Part shown: piece after piece, positions 24,374-31,852 of the stretch | Layout of the letters: each line of letters opens with the position of its first letter | Position numbering within the stretch: position 1 is the stretch's first letter | Assembly: GCA_902464565.1 (NCBI GenBank) | Contig: CABQJV010000017.1 | Coordinates: 1-43,707, forward strand | DNA length: 43,707 bases | Direction: 5' to 3' | Origin: an uncultured Collinsella sp. | GTDB taxonomy: Bacteria > Actinomycetota > Coriobacteriia > Coriobacteriales > Coriobacteriaceae | The notes under the pieces: model-generated | Database searches by the model: none | Seen by the model: the letters and a program-made list of their open reading frames with translations, nothing else | Told to the model about the DNA's origin: nothing | Program-made: the position numbers and the translations under genes

Positions 24374-25663
24374 CTAGCAGATGCAGCCGTCGGCGAGCGT
24401 CTGCTTACCGCCGACAAACACATCGGTGGCACGACCGGTAAGCGTGCGGCCGGCAAAACCGGAGTTCTCGGCGCGCGACTCGTAACCGTCCTCGCCGACC
24501 GTCCAGGTGGCAGAGGGGTCGAACACGGTCAGGTCGGCAACGGAGCCCGCCTTGACCTGAACCTGGTCGAGGCCCAGGATCTCACGCGGCTTGATGGCCA
24601 TGAGCTCGACCATACGGCCCATGCTCATCTTGCCCGTGTTGACCAGCTCGGTGAGCACGAGCGACAGCGAGGTCTCGAGACCGATCATGCCAAAGGGCGC
24701 AAGCTCGAACTCGCGGGCCTTCTCCCACGGGGTGTGGGGAGCGTGATCGGTGACGATAACGTCGACGGTGCCGTCGATGACGCCCTGACGGATGGCCTCG
24801 GCATCCTCCTCGGTACGCAGCGGCGGATTGACCTTGAGCGAGGTGTTGTAGGTCTCGTCCAGGTCGTTCTCGGTCAGGAACATGTGATGCGGGGTGGCCT
24901 CACAGGTAACCTGAACGCCAGCGGCCTTACCGGCACGCACGATCTCCAGGCCATGGGCGGTGGAGATGTGCTGAATGTGCAGCTTGGCACCAGTCAGCTT
25001 GGCGATCTCGATGTCGCGGGCGATCTGGAGCTCCTCGCCGGCAGCCGGCCAACCCTCGAGAGCCAGACGGGTCGAGACCTTGCCCTCGTTGATCTGGCCG
25101 TGGCCGACCAGATCCTCGTCCTGGCAGTGGCTCATAAAGACCTTGCCGAACATCTTGCCGTAGTCCATGCAGCGACGGAGCATGCCCGCACCCTGCACGC
25201 CGCGACCGTCGTCGGTGAAGGCGACGGCGCCGTGGGCGACCATATCGCCCATCTCGGACATGGCCTCGCCCTTAAGACCGCGGGTCATGGCGCCCGACGG
25301 ATAGACGCGGCAGTGACCGACCTCGGCAGCGCGGGACTTGACGAACTCCACGACGGTGCCGTTATCGGTGACGGGATCGGTGTTCGGCATGGCGCACACG
25401 CCGGTGAAGCCGCCCTTGGCAGCAGCGCGGGTGCCACTCTCGATGTCCTCTTTGACCTCGTAGCCAGGCTCGCGAAGGTGAACGTGCATATCCACCAGGC
25501 CGGGGACGAGATACTTGCCGGAAAGGTCGCGGACCTCGGCTCCCTCGACGGCGAGATTCTCGCCGACCTCGGCGATCTTGTCGCCGTCAATCAGGACGTC
25601 AACGACACCGTCAAGCTCGACGGACGGGTCGACGACGTGGGCATTCTTAAGAAGCAAGGCCAT
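24374..25663 (-). CDS. pyrC: Dihydroorotase
   Basis: PyrC cyclises carbamoyl aspartate to dihydroorotate with a zinc centre. The 429-residue product belongs to the long class I (PyrC/allantoinase-like) type: LVPGLVDMHVHLREPG metal ligands, GGFTGVCAMPNTDP, the IQHISTAHGLE region, and VIVTDHAPHTPWEK with the catalytic Asp. ATG 25663 follows GGAGG at 8-nt spacing. The start lies 17 bp inside the end of pyrB. Confidence 0.97.
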   Translation of the reverse strand: MALLLKNAHVVDPSVELDGVVDVLIDGDKIAEVGENLAVEGAEVRDLSGKYLVPGLVDMHVHLREPGYEVKEDIESGTRAAAKGGFTGVCAMPNTDPVTDNGTVVEFVKSRAAEVGHCRVYPSGAMTRGLKGEAMSEMGDMVAHGAVAFTDDGRGVQGAGMLRRCMDYGKMFGKVFMSHCQDEDLVGHGQINEGKVSTRLALEGWPAAGEELQIARDIEIAKLTGAKLHIQHISTAHGLEIVRAGKAAGVQVTCEATPHHMFLTENDLDETYNTSLKVNPPLRTEEDAEAIRQGVIDGTVDVIVTDHAPHTPWEKAREFELAPFGMIGLETSLSLVLTELVNTGKMSMGRMVELMAIKPREILGLDQVQVKAGSVADLTVFDPSATWTVGEDGYESRAENSGFAGRTLTGRATDVFVGGKQTLADGCIC

Positions 25664-26591
25664 TATCGGCACCTCCAAGCAGCAGATACAGGATAGCCAT
25701 ACGCACGCAGATACCGGCGTAGACCTGCTCCAGGATGACGGAGCGTTGCGGGTGGTCGGCCATATAGGAGTCGAACTCGACGCCGCGGTTGATGGGGCCC
25801 GGGTGGCAGATGATCGCGTCGGGCTTCATGAGCTTCTCGCGGTCCTTGGTCAGGCCGAAGAGCTTGTGGTACTCGCGAATGGTCGGGAACGGGGCACCCT
25901 CGAGGCGCTCCTGCTGCACGCGCAGCATGTAGACGACGTCCAGCTCGGGCAGGACGGAATCGAGGTCGCTCGTCACGTGGTCGCAGCCCAGGACCTCGGG
26001 CGACGGCGGCAGCAGCGTGCCGGGGGCGACGGCGTAGGTCTCGCAGCCCATAATCTTAAGGGCGGGGATCAGCGAGCCGCAGACACGGGAGTGCGCGATA
26101 TCGCCGACGACAGCGACCTTCAGACCGTGGAAGTCGCCCTTGTGCTCCCAGATGGTGTACAGGTCGAGCAGAGCCTGCGTGGGGTGGTTGTGCTTGCCGT
26201 CACCGGCGCAGATAACGCTCGCGGGCGAGTTCTGCGTGACGATGTAGGGAGCACCGGCGTGCTTATCGCGCACGACGATGCAGTCGATCTGGTAGGCATT
26301 GAGGGTCTCGACGGTGTCGACGAGGCTCTCGCCCTTGACCGTAGAGGTCGAGGAGCCGCCAAAGTTGAGGCTGTCGGCCGAAAGGCGCTTCTCGGCGAGC
26401 TCGAAGGAGCTGCGGGTGCGCGTCGAGGGCTCGTTGAACATGTTGACGATGGTCTTGCCCTTGAGCGTGGGGACCTTCTTGATCGCACGCTCGTTGACCT
26501 CGGAGAACGCCTTGGCGGTCTCGAGGATGAGCTTGATATCCTCTTCGGAGTACTCGGTAATGTCGATCAGGTGCTTATGGTTGAACGCCAC
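25647..26591 (-). CDS. pyrB: Aspartate carbamoyltransferase catalytic subunit
   Basis: PyrB condenses carbamoyl phosphate with aspartate. The 314-residue product has FNEPSTRTRSSFE for carbamoyl phosphate binding, the SLxD-like central region, HPTQALLDLYTI, and HPGPINRGVEFD near the C-terminus. No pyrI gene is in the window, consistent with the unregulated catalytic-only enzyme. The start is taken as GTG 26591 (GTG GCG TTC AAC) because an upstream in-frame GTG at 26603 overlaps the GGGAGG site. The gap to pyrR is 4 bp. Confidence 0.97.
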   Translation of the reverse strand: MAFNHKHLIDITEYSEEDIKLILETAKAFSEVNERAIKKVPTLKGKTIVNMFNEPSTRTRSSFELAEKRLSADSLNFGGSSTSTVKGESLVDTVETLNAYQIDCIVVRDKHAGAPYIVTQNSPASVICAGDGKHNHPTQALLDLYTIWEHKGDFHGLKVAVVGDIAHSRVCGSLIPALKIMGCETYAVAPGTLLPPSPEVLGCDHVTSDLDSVLPELDVVYMLRVQQERLEGAPFPTIREYHKLFGLTKDREKLMKPDAIICHPGPINRGVEFDSYMADHPQRSVILEQVYAGICVRMAILYLLLGGADNGLAS

Positions 26592-26595
26592 GGTA

Positions 26596-27180
26596 CTACT
26601 CACCTCCCAGCGGCGCAGAACCCACGTGGGAGCCCGGCGCGACGTCGTTGATCTCGACGGCGGTGTGGCCGTCGACTTCCTTCATATATAGATGCACGTT
26701 CTCCTCATGCGACGAGGGAACGTTCTTGCCGACAAAGTCCGGCGAGATGGGGAGCTCGCGGTGGCCGCGGTCAACGAGGACTGCCAACTCAATGCGGCTC
26801 GGACGGCCCAGGTCCATGACGGCGTCGAGAGCGGCGCGGATGGTACGGCCCGTATACAGGATGTCGTCCACCAGCACGACGCGCTTGCCGTCGACGCTGA
26901 AGGAAATGTTGGTAGCGTGGATCGCGGGAGCGAAATTGGTAGCGTAGTCATCGCGGTAGAAGCTGATGTCCAGGCTGCCGAGCGGAACTTCGACGCCCTC
27001 GATCTCCTTGATCTCCTCGGCGAGCTTCTTTGCCAGAAGGTCGCCGCGCGTGACGATGCCAACCAGAGCGAGGTCTTCACAGCCCTCGTTGCGCTCGAGA
27101 ATCTCGTGCGCGATGCGAGTCATCGCTCGATTGACGGCGGTCTCGTCCATAATGACCGCCTTGGGGGAAGTCGTGCCCAT
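26596..27180 (-). CDS. pyrR: PyrR, pyr operon attenuation regulator
   Basis: PyrR binds pyr leader mRNA in response to UMP/UTP and usually retains weak uracil phosphoribosyltransferase activity. The 194-residue product has the PRPP-binding loop VVLVDDILYTGRT (101-113), the GIVTRGDLLAKKL region and a basic surface (ELPISPDFVGKNVPSSHEE) typical of PyrR. ATG 27180 follows AAGGAG. It heads the operon, directly below a leader with mutually exclusive terminator and antiterminator, which fits regulation by attenuation. Confidence 0.97.
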   Translation of the reverse strand: MGTTSPKAVIMDETAVNRAMTRIAHEILERNEGCEDLALVGIVTRGDLLAKKLAEEIKEIEGVEVPLGSLDISFYRDDYATNFAPAIHATNISFSVDGKRVVLVDDILYTGRTIRAALDAVMDLGRPSRIELAVLVDRGHRELPISPDFVGKNVPSSHEENVHLYMKEVDGHTAVEINDVAPGSHVGSAPLGGE

Positions 27181-27202
27181 CGATCTCCTTCCTCACATGT
27201 CT

Positions 27203-27220
27203 TGACTGCTGACACAGTCA
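27203..27220 (-). other. Small hairpin before pyrR
   Basis: TGACTG/CAGTCA form a 6-bp perfect stem between the leader terminator and the pyrR ribosome site. It could influence pyrR translation; no further evidence. Confidence 0.3.
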
Positions 27221-27260
27221 AAAAAATAGATGCCCGACCGCTTAAAGCGGACCAGACACC
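27220..27260 (-). terminator. pyr leader terminator (attenuator)
   Basis: On the minus strand GGTGTCTGG-T-CCGC pairs with GCGG-TCGGGCATC (9 bp with G-U pairs, one bulge, then 4 GC pairs; plus-strand arms 27247-27260 and 27229-27241), followed by seven T residues. It lies 40 bp before the pyrR start and not after any gene, so it is a leader attenuator rather than an end-of-gene terminator. Confidence 0.8.
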
Positions 27261-27307
27261 CACAGGAAGGACTGCTCTTTGGCAGCTATGTAATTCCATG
27301 TGGGTAT
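27256..27307 (-). promoter_or_regulatory. pyr leader antiterminator
   Basis: In the leader RNA, AUACCCACA (27299-27307) can pair over 9 bp with UGUGGGUGU (27256-27264). The second arm shares five bases with the 5' arm of the terminator at 27252-27260, so the two folds exclude each other. The loop holds a smaller stem (GCUGC with GCAGU) and an AGUCC that resembles part of the Bacillus PyrR binding loop, but the full consensus is not present. Binding of PyrR-UMP would be expected to favour the terminator. Confidence 0.6.
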
Positions 27308-27568
27308 CTCGTACCCCTTTAATGGTCAAAGGATAGTGTAGCCAACCTCGAGCTTAATTGCGAGCATAAATACAGAGCAATCCGTAAACGGAGCCCAATG
27401 CTCAATAAACCTATATATATTTGTGGGACGAGCTTGAAAACATACGCACGAGCTGGCATAATCCCCTCTGCTGCACGCAAATCGGATCTACGTCCAGGGC
27501 CGTGGCGTGAGCACTATCGCCAAAAGAGAAATATCTCTGTGTAGATTACGCACAGGGAGCTGCTTCTG
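27308..27568. other. Divergent pyr/rpmB intergenic region
   Basis: This region separates the pyr leader (minus strand) from rpmB (plus strand). It must hold the pyr operon promoter, but I cannot point to a good -35/-10 pair; AT-rich DNA lies at 27405-27421. CTGTG (27537-27541) and CACAG (27551-27555) form a 5-bp dyad with a 9-nt spacer just upstream of the rpmB -10. No open frame here looks like a protein. Confidence 0.4.
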
Positions 27569-27577
27569 TGCTATAGT
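27569..27577 (+). promoter_or_regulatory. rpmB promoter (extended -10)
   Basis: TGCTATAGT is an extended -10 element identical to the rpsT one. The expected start of transcription is near 27584, giving a leader of about 48 nt. No convincing -35 sits 17 bp upstream, as is usual when a TGn extension is present. Confidence 0.6.
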
Positions 27578-27631
27578 TCAGGCTTGTTTGTTAACGCGAC
27601 ATGTTCGTTTGTCGCCCAAGGAGGGTCAGTT

Positions 27632-27820
27632 ATGTCCAAAGTTTGCGAAGTTTGCGGTAAGCACCCCGTTGCCGGTCGCTCCATCAGCCACTCTCACCGC
27701 GTCACCAACCGTAAGTTCCGCCCCAACATCCAGCGCGTCTACGTCGTCGTCGATGGTCACCGTCGCAAGATGAACGTTTGCTCCACCTGCCTCAAGTCCG
27801 GCAAGGTTGCGCGCTCCTAA
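27632..27820 (+). CDS. rpmB: 50S ribosomal protein L28
   Basis: L28 is a small 50S protein. The 62-residue product begins MSKVCEVCGKHPVAGRSISH and has both cysteine pairs (CEVC and CSTC), so it is the zinc-binding (C+) form. Actinobacteria and others often carry a zinc-free paralogue used in zinc starvation; none is in this window. The ATG at 27632 follows AAGGAGG; the 16 upstream in-frame codons are not L28. It is monocistronic, with its own promoter and strong terminator. Confidence 0.97.
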   Translation: MSKVCEVCGKHPVAGRSISHSHRVTNRKFRPNIQRVYVVVDGHRRKMNVCSTCLKSGKVARS

Positions 27821-27889
27821 ATAAGGTCTTACCAACAAGTACCTCGGACTCTCCGGGTCAAAGACCTCGCGTTCATATAGAACTTACCA

Positions 27890-27921
27890 AAGGCGCCCTC
27901 CCCTACGGAGGGCGCCTTTTT
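27890..27921 (+). terminator. Intrinsic terminator after rpmB
   Basis: Perfect 12-bp stem AAGGCGCCCTCC/GGAGGGCGCCTT with a 5-nt loop, running into a T-run. It lies 70 bp past rpmB and directly abuts the left end of the transposase element. Confidence 0.93.
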
Positions 27922-27924
27922 GCA

Positions 27925-27975
27925 CTCATTGGGGACAGACTTACATGAGTGATTTCACGCATTTGGGACAGACAT
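27925..27975. repeat. Left inverted repeat of RAYT element
   Basis: Starts CTCATTGGGGACAGAC and ends GGGACAGACAT, with the internal hairpin ATGAGTG-ATTT-CACGCAT (one mismatch). Compared with the right end it differs at two positions, one of which weakens the hairpin. Confidence 0.85.
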
Positions 27976-28006
27976 TACGCATGCCGGCAGCGGTTCGGCC
28001 CCTGCC

Positions 28007-28783
28007 TCACGCAGCCTCCCTCCAGCCTACGGTGGCCTTGGTCACGCTTGTAGCGCCGATGCCGGTGATACGGGCAATTTGCTTGACCGTGAGATGTGCC
28101 CGCCTGAGCCTCAGCAGACACGCATCACGATCGGGGCGTGGCAGGGCCTTGAGCAGCGCAGGATCTATGCTCGGAAGGACTTCGCGCGCAACGGAAAGAG
28201 CATCCTCATCGAGGATCCGTCGGCGTGGAAGAATCTCAACTGACCAGATCCGCCCGGCAACTTCCTTAAGATGCTCACAATAGTGACGAGACCCCCCGAC
28301 AATATCGAGCATAGGGGCCGCATCGCAGATGTCAAAGGGATCGTAGCCCAGCTGGTATGCCCTAAAGCTTGACCAGCGGTATGCTTCGAGAGAGTCGATC
28401 GCACCTTTCACAGGATTGAGATGGATATAATCGAGTAGCTGCACCGCCTGTGTGTCCGACTCAACCGCAACACGCGAATAGCGATTGTCAAACAGATGGC
28501 CCGTTCTTCCCGTTTTCCCATTGAAATACTTAGCATACGCCGTCAGTGCGCACTGCATTGCCTTTGAAAGGTTGTCATATGGGTCATCAACCATCAAATG
28601 GAAGTGGTTGTCCATAAGGCACCAAGCCAACACTGCCACTTTATGGCGTGCAAACCTGTCCGAGATGTCCGATAAGAAACGATATCGGTCAGAGTCATCT
28701 TCAAAAATAATCTGTTTGGAGTTGCCACGGTCAAAGACGTGGTAATAGCCGGTGAGCGAAACGGCGCGGGCACATCGGGGCAT
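28007..28783 (-). CDS. REP-associated tyrosine transposase
   Basis: HUH-type Y1 transposase of the TnpA_REP/RAYT family, which nicks single-stranded DNA at hairpin (REP) sequences. The 258-residue product has CLMDNHFHLMV with the HUH pair His60/His62, the nucleophile region DYIHLNPVKG with Tyr119, and the FDNRYSRVAV strand. The C-terminal ~60 residues hold a helix-turn-helix-like LTVKQIARITGIGATSVTK, similar to the DnaA-like tail found in some members. ATG 28783 follows AAAGGAGA; the upstream TTG is less likely. The catalytic residues appear intact, so the enzyme may be active. It is encoded between near-perfect inverted repeats. Confidence 0.92.
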   Translation of the reverse strand: MPRCARAVSLTGYYHVFDRGNSKQIIFEDDSDRYRFLSDISDRFARHKVAVLAWCLMDNHFHLMVDDPYDNLSKAMQCALTAYAKYFNGKTGRTGHLFDNRYSRVAVESDTQAVQLLDYIHLNPVKGAIDSLEAYRWSSFRAYQLGYDPFDICDAAPMLDIVGGSRHYCEHLKEVAGRIWSVEILPRRRILDEDALSVAREVLPSIDPALLKALPRPDRDACLLRLRRAHLTVKQIARITGIGATSVTKATVGWREAA

Positions 28784-28911
28784 AATCTCTCCTTTCAAAA
28801 CTGAACAGGCAACACCTAAAAGGAGAGAAGGAACGCGAAATGCTGAGCCTGTGACCTATTTATATCCAATGATCGGCAAAAACAGGTTCAGAACGGCAAA
28901 ATGGCAAAACG

Positions 28912-28962
28912 ATGTCTGTCCCAAATGAGTGAAAGCACTCATGTAAGTCTGTCCCCAATGAG
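28912..28962. repeat. Right inverted repeat of RAYT element
   Basis: Inverted copy of 27925-27975 with 49 of 51 matches; it contains the perfect hairpin ATGAGTG-AAAG-CACTCAT. The bases between the transposase start and this repeat (28784-28911) show no gene. Confidence 0.85.
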
Positions 28963-28992
28963 CGAGGCGATGCAGCAGGCAGATAGTTTTAG

Positions 28993-29025
28993 TTAAAGCG
29001 TTTCAGTTTATTGAAGCGTTTTAGT
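28993..29025 (+). promoter_or_regulatory. Tandem operator-like repeats before adhE
   Basis: AAGCGTTTCAGT (28996-29007) and AAGCGTTTTAGT (29014-29025) are direct copies with one difference, spaced 18 bp apart. The extended forms TTAAAGCGTTTCAG and TTGAAGCGTTTTAG resemble the AAGCG(T/C)T core of LacI/CcpA-family operators. They lie about 20 bp upstream of the -35 region of adhE. No regulator gene is nearby and no typical Rex site is seen, so the factor is unknown. Confidence 0.45.
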
Positions 29026-29066
29026 GTGCCTTTTACGGGAATCTTACCGTTCACCGAATAATTTCT

Positions 29067-29075
29067 TGCTATCAT
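29067..29075 (+). promoter_or_regulatory. adhE promoter (extended -10)
   Basis: TGCTATCAT is an extended -10, identical to that of the rpsB promoter. TTACCG at 29044-29049 could be a weak -35 (spacing 20). Predicted leader about 34 nt. Confidence 0.55.
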
Positions 29076-29115
29076 GCAAGGCGTAGGGTAAATCTCCGAT
29101 CGCAAGGAGACACAA

Positions 29116-31764
29116 ATGGTGAAAAAGTCACCGGAAAACACTACTCCCGCAATTGTGGACAACGTAGAGGCGCTTGAGGCTAAGCTCGCTCAGATGCGAG
29201 AGGCCCAGGCGCTTTTTGCTACGTACACGCAGGAGCAGGTCGACAAGATCTTCTATGAGGCCGCCATGGCCGCCAACAAGGCTCGTATCCCGTTGGCGAA
29301 GATGGCCATCGAGGAGACCGGCCGCGGCGTTCTTGAGGACAAGGTCATCAAGAACCACTACGCCGCAGAGTACATCTACAACGCTTACAAGAACACCAAG
29401 ACCTGTGGTGTCCTGGAGCGCGACGAGGCTTACGGCATCACCAAGATCGCCGAGCCCATCGGCATCGTGGGCGCCGTCATCCCGACGACCAACCCCACCT
29501 CCACCGCGATCTTCAAGACGCTGATCTGCCTGAAGACCCGCAACGCCATCATCATCTCCCCGCACCCGGCTGCCGCCAAGTGCACCATCGCCGCCGCCAA
29601 GCTCGTGCTTGACGCCGCCGTCAAGGCCGGCGCCCCCGAGGGCATCATCGGCTGGGTCGATGTCCCCTCCATCGAGCTGACTAACATGGTCATGCGCGAC
29701 GTCGACATCATCCTCGCCACCGGTGGCCCGGGCATGGTCAAGGCCGCTTACTCCTCCGGCAAGCCCGCCCTGGGCGTTGGCGCCGGTAACACCCCGGTCG
29801 TCATCGACGACACCGCCGACGTGCTGCTCGCCGTCAACTCCATCATCCACTCCAAGACCTTCGACAACGGCATGATCTGCGCTTCCGAGCAGTCCGTGAC
29901 CGTCATCGACAGCATCTATGACCAGGTTAAGGCCGAGTTCCAGAAGCGCGGCTGCTACTTCGTCAAGCAGGGTGCCGAGATGGAGGCCCTGCGTGCCGCC
30001 ATGTTCAAGAACGGCGCTCTCGATCACCGCATCCCCGGCATGGCCGCTGCCAAGATCGCCGAGCTCGCCGGCATCGAGGTTCCCGCCAAGACCAAGATCC
30101 TGATCGCCGAGGTCACCTCCACCGACCCCGCCAAGGAGGAGTTCTCCCACGAGAAGCTCTCCCCGGTCCTGGCCATGTACCACGCCAAGGACTTCCAGGA
30201 GGCCGTCGACAAGGCCGAGCACCTGGTGCTCGCCGGTGGCCCGGGCCACACCGCCTCTCTGTACGTGCACCCCGCCCAGGCCGAGAAGATCAGCCTGTTC
30301 GAGCACGTCATGAAGGCCTGCCGTATCGTCATCAACACCCCGTCCTCGCACGGCGGCATCGGTGACCTGTACAACTTTGGCATGAAGCCGTCTCTGACCC
30401 TGGGCTGCGGCTCCTGGGGCGGCAACTCCGTCTCCGAGAACGTTGGGGTGAAGCACTTGATCAACGTTAAGACTGTGGCCGAGCGCCGTGAGAACATGCT
30501 GTGGTTCCGCGCTCCCGAGAAGGTCTACTTCAAGAAGGGTTCCACGCCCGTCGCCCTCGACGAGCTGGGCAACGTCATGGGCAAGAAGCGCGCCTTCATC
30601 GTCACCGACCAGTTCCTCTTCAAGAATGGCAACACCCGCGCCATCGAGGCCAAGCTCGACGAGATGGGCATCGCCCACGACTGCTTCTACGACGTCGAGC
30701 CCGATCCGTCGCTGCAGTGCGCACGTCGCGGCGCCAAGCAGATGGCTCTCTTTGAGCCGGACGTCATCATCGCCGTCGGCGGTGGCTCCGCTATGGACGC
30801 CGGCAAGATCATGTGGATGATGTACGAGCACCCCGAGTGCAAGTTTGAGGACATGGCCATGGACTTCATGGACATCCGCAAGCGTATCTTCACCTTCCCC
30901 GAGATGGGCAAGAAGGCCTACTTCGTCGCCGTCCCGACCTCCTCGGGTACCGGCTCCGAGTGCACGCCGTTCGCCATCATCACCGACAAGGAGACCGGCA
31001 TCAAGTGGCCGCTCGCCGACTACGCGCTGCTCCCCAACATGGCTATCGTCGACGCCGACAATTGCATGACCGCCCCGCGCGGCCTGACCGCTGCCTCCGG
31101 CATCGACGTCATGACCCACGCCATCGAGTCCTACGTCTCCATCATGGCTTCCGACTACACCAAGGGCCTCTCCGAGCGCGCTGCCAAGCTCGTCTTCGAG
31201 AACCTGCCCTCCAGCTTCACGAACGGCGCCAAGGACCCGCATGCCCGCGAGGAGATGCACAACGCCTCCTGCATGGCCGGTATGGCCTTCGCCAACGCCT
31301 TCCTGGGCCTCAACCACTCCATGGCCCACAAGCTCGGCGCCTTCCATCACCTGCCCCACGGCCTCGCCAACGCCGTCATCCTGACCCGCGTCATGCGCTA
31401 CAACGCCGCCGAGGCTCCCGTCAAGATGGGTACCTTCTCCCAGTATCCTTACCCCAACGCGCTGCACAACTACGCCGAGATGGCCAAGTACTGCGGCATC
31501 GAGGGCAAGGACGACAAGGAGGTCTTCGAGAACTTCATCACGAAGCTCGAGGAGCTCAAGGACTTCATCGGCGTCAAGAAGACCATCGCCGACTACGGTG
31601 TTGATGAGCAGTACTTCCTCGACACCCTCGACGAGATGACCGAGCAGGCATTCAACGACCAGTGCACCGGCGCTAACCCGCGCTACCCGCTCATGAGCGA
31701 GATCAAGGAGCTCTACCTGGACGCCTACTACGGCCGCGAGCCTCAGGACTACGCCGTCTGCTAG
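29116..31764 (+). CDS. adhE: Bifunctional acetaldehyde/alcohol dehydrogenase AdhE
   Basis: AdhE reduces acetyl-CoA to acetaldehyde and then ethanol, regenerating two NAD+, and often forms long filaments (spirosomes). The 882-residue product has an N-terminal CoA-acylating aldehyde dehydrogenase with catalytic Cys255 (GMICASEQS), a linker with GCGSWGGNS, and a C-terminal iron alcohol dehydrogenase with GGGSAMDAGK, GIDVMTHAIESY and the His-rich iron site MAHKLGAFHHLPHG. Length matches the family. ATG follows AAGGAG. The codon use is strongly biased to C- and G-ending codons, suggesting high expression. It fits ethanol formation in a fermentative anaerobe; tandem operator-like repeats suggest control. 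Confidence 0.98.
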   Translation: MVKKSPENTTPAIVDNVEALEAKLAQMREAQALFATYTQEQVDKIFYEAAMAANKARIPLAKMAIEETGRGVLEDKVIKNHYAAEYIYNAYKNTKTCGVLERDEAYGITKIAEPIGIVGAVIPTTNPTSTAIFKTLICLKTRNAIIISPHPAAAKCTIAAAKLVLDAAVKAGAPEGIIGWVDVPSIELTNMVMRDVDIILATGGPGMVKAAYSSGKPALGVGAGNTPVVIDDTADVLLAVNSIIHSKTFDNGMICASEQSVTVIDSIYDQVKAEFQKRGCYFVKQGAEMEALRAAMFKNGALDHRIPGMAAAKIAELAGIEVPAKTKILIAEVTSTDPAKEEFSHEKLSPVLAMYHAKDFQEAVDKAEHLVLAGGPGHTASLYVHPAQAEKISLFEHVMKACRIVINTPSSHGGIGDLYNFGMKPSLTLGCGSWGGNSVSENVGVKHLINVKTVAERRENMLWFRAPEKVYFKKGSTPVALDELGNVMGKKRAFIVTDQFLFKNGNTRAIEAKLDEMGIAHDCFYDVEPDPSLQCARRGAKQMALFEPDVIIAVGGGSAMDAGKIMWMMYEHPECKFEDMAMDFMDIRKRIFTFPEMGKKAYFVAVPTSSGTGSECTPFAIITDKETGIKWPLADYALLPNMAIVDADNCMTAPRGLTAASGIDVMTHAIESYVSIMASDYTKGLSERAAKLVFENLPSSFTNGAKDPHAREEMHNASCMAGMAFANAFLGLNHSMAHKLGAFHHLPHGLANAVILTRVMRYNAAEAPVKMGTFSQYPYPNALHNYAEMAKYCGIEGKDDKEVFENFITKLEELKDFIGVKKTIADYGVDEQYFLDTLDEMTEQAFNDQCTGANPRYPLMSEIKELYLDAYYGREPQDYAVC

Positions 31765-31782
31765 TTTTAGCACGGTTTTTAA

Positions 31783-31819
31783 CGGCGGGGGTGCACGGGT
31801 GTTTCACACACCCCCGCCG
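31783..31819 (+). other. GC hairpin between adhE and kinase gene
   Basis: CGGCGGGGGTG (31783-31793) pairs perfectly with CACCCCCGCCG (31809-31819). No T-run follows on either strand, so it is not a standard terminator. It may stabilise the adhE 3' end or partly block read-through into the downstream gene. Confidence 0.5.
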
Positions 31820-31852
31820 TCGCTTCTATCGCATCGTTGAAAGGATGCAACC

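Larger units (their letters stand above)
27925..28962. mobile_element. RAYT (REP-associated transposase) element
   Basis: A unit of about 1.04 kb bounded by 51-bp inverted repeats that match at 49 of 51 positions and enclosing one transposase gene. Each end carries TGGGGACAGAC and TTGGGACAGAC as imperfect direct repeats around a 7-bp hairpin (ATGAGTG ... CACTCAT; perfect on the right, one mismatch on the left). Such hairpin ends are what RAYT/IS200-like HUH enzymes recognise. It sits between rpmB and adhE without breaking either gene. I see no target-site duplication, as expected for this class. Confidence 0.8.

Noticed and set aside
27925..28962. CRISPR-like or direct repeat array around the transposase
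   Set aside because: There are only two copies and they are inverted; the spacing is a single gene. They are terminal repeats of a mobile element.
29128..31773. An 881-codon open frame on the minus strand opposite adhE
   Set aside because: Strong third-position GC bias of adhE removes stop codons on the other strand. The predicted protein has no family signature, while the plus frame is a complete AdhE.
31783..31819. Standard terminator after adhE
   Set aside because: The stem is strong but no T-run follows it on either strand; kept as an unassigned hairpin.
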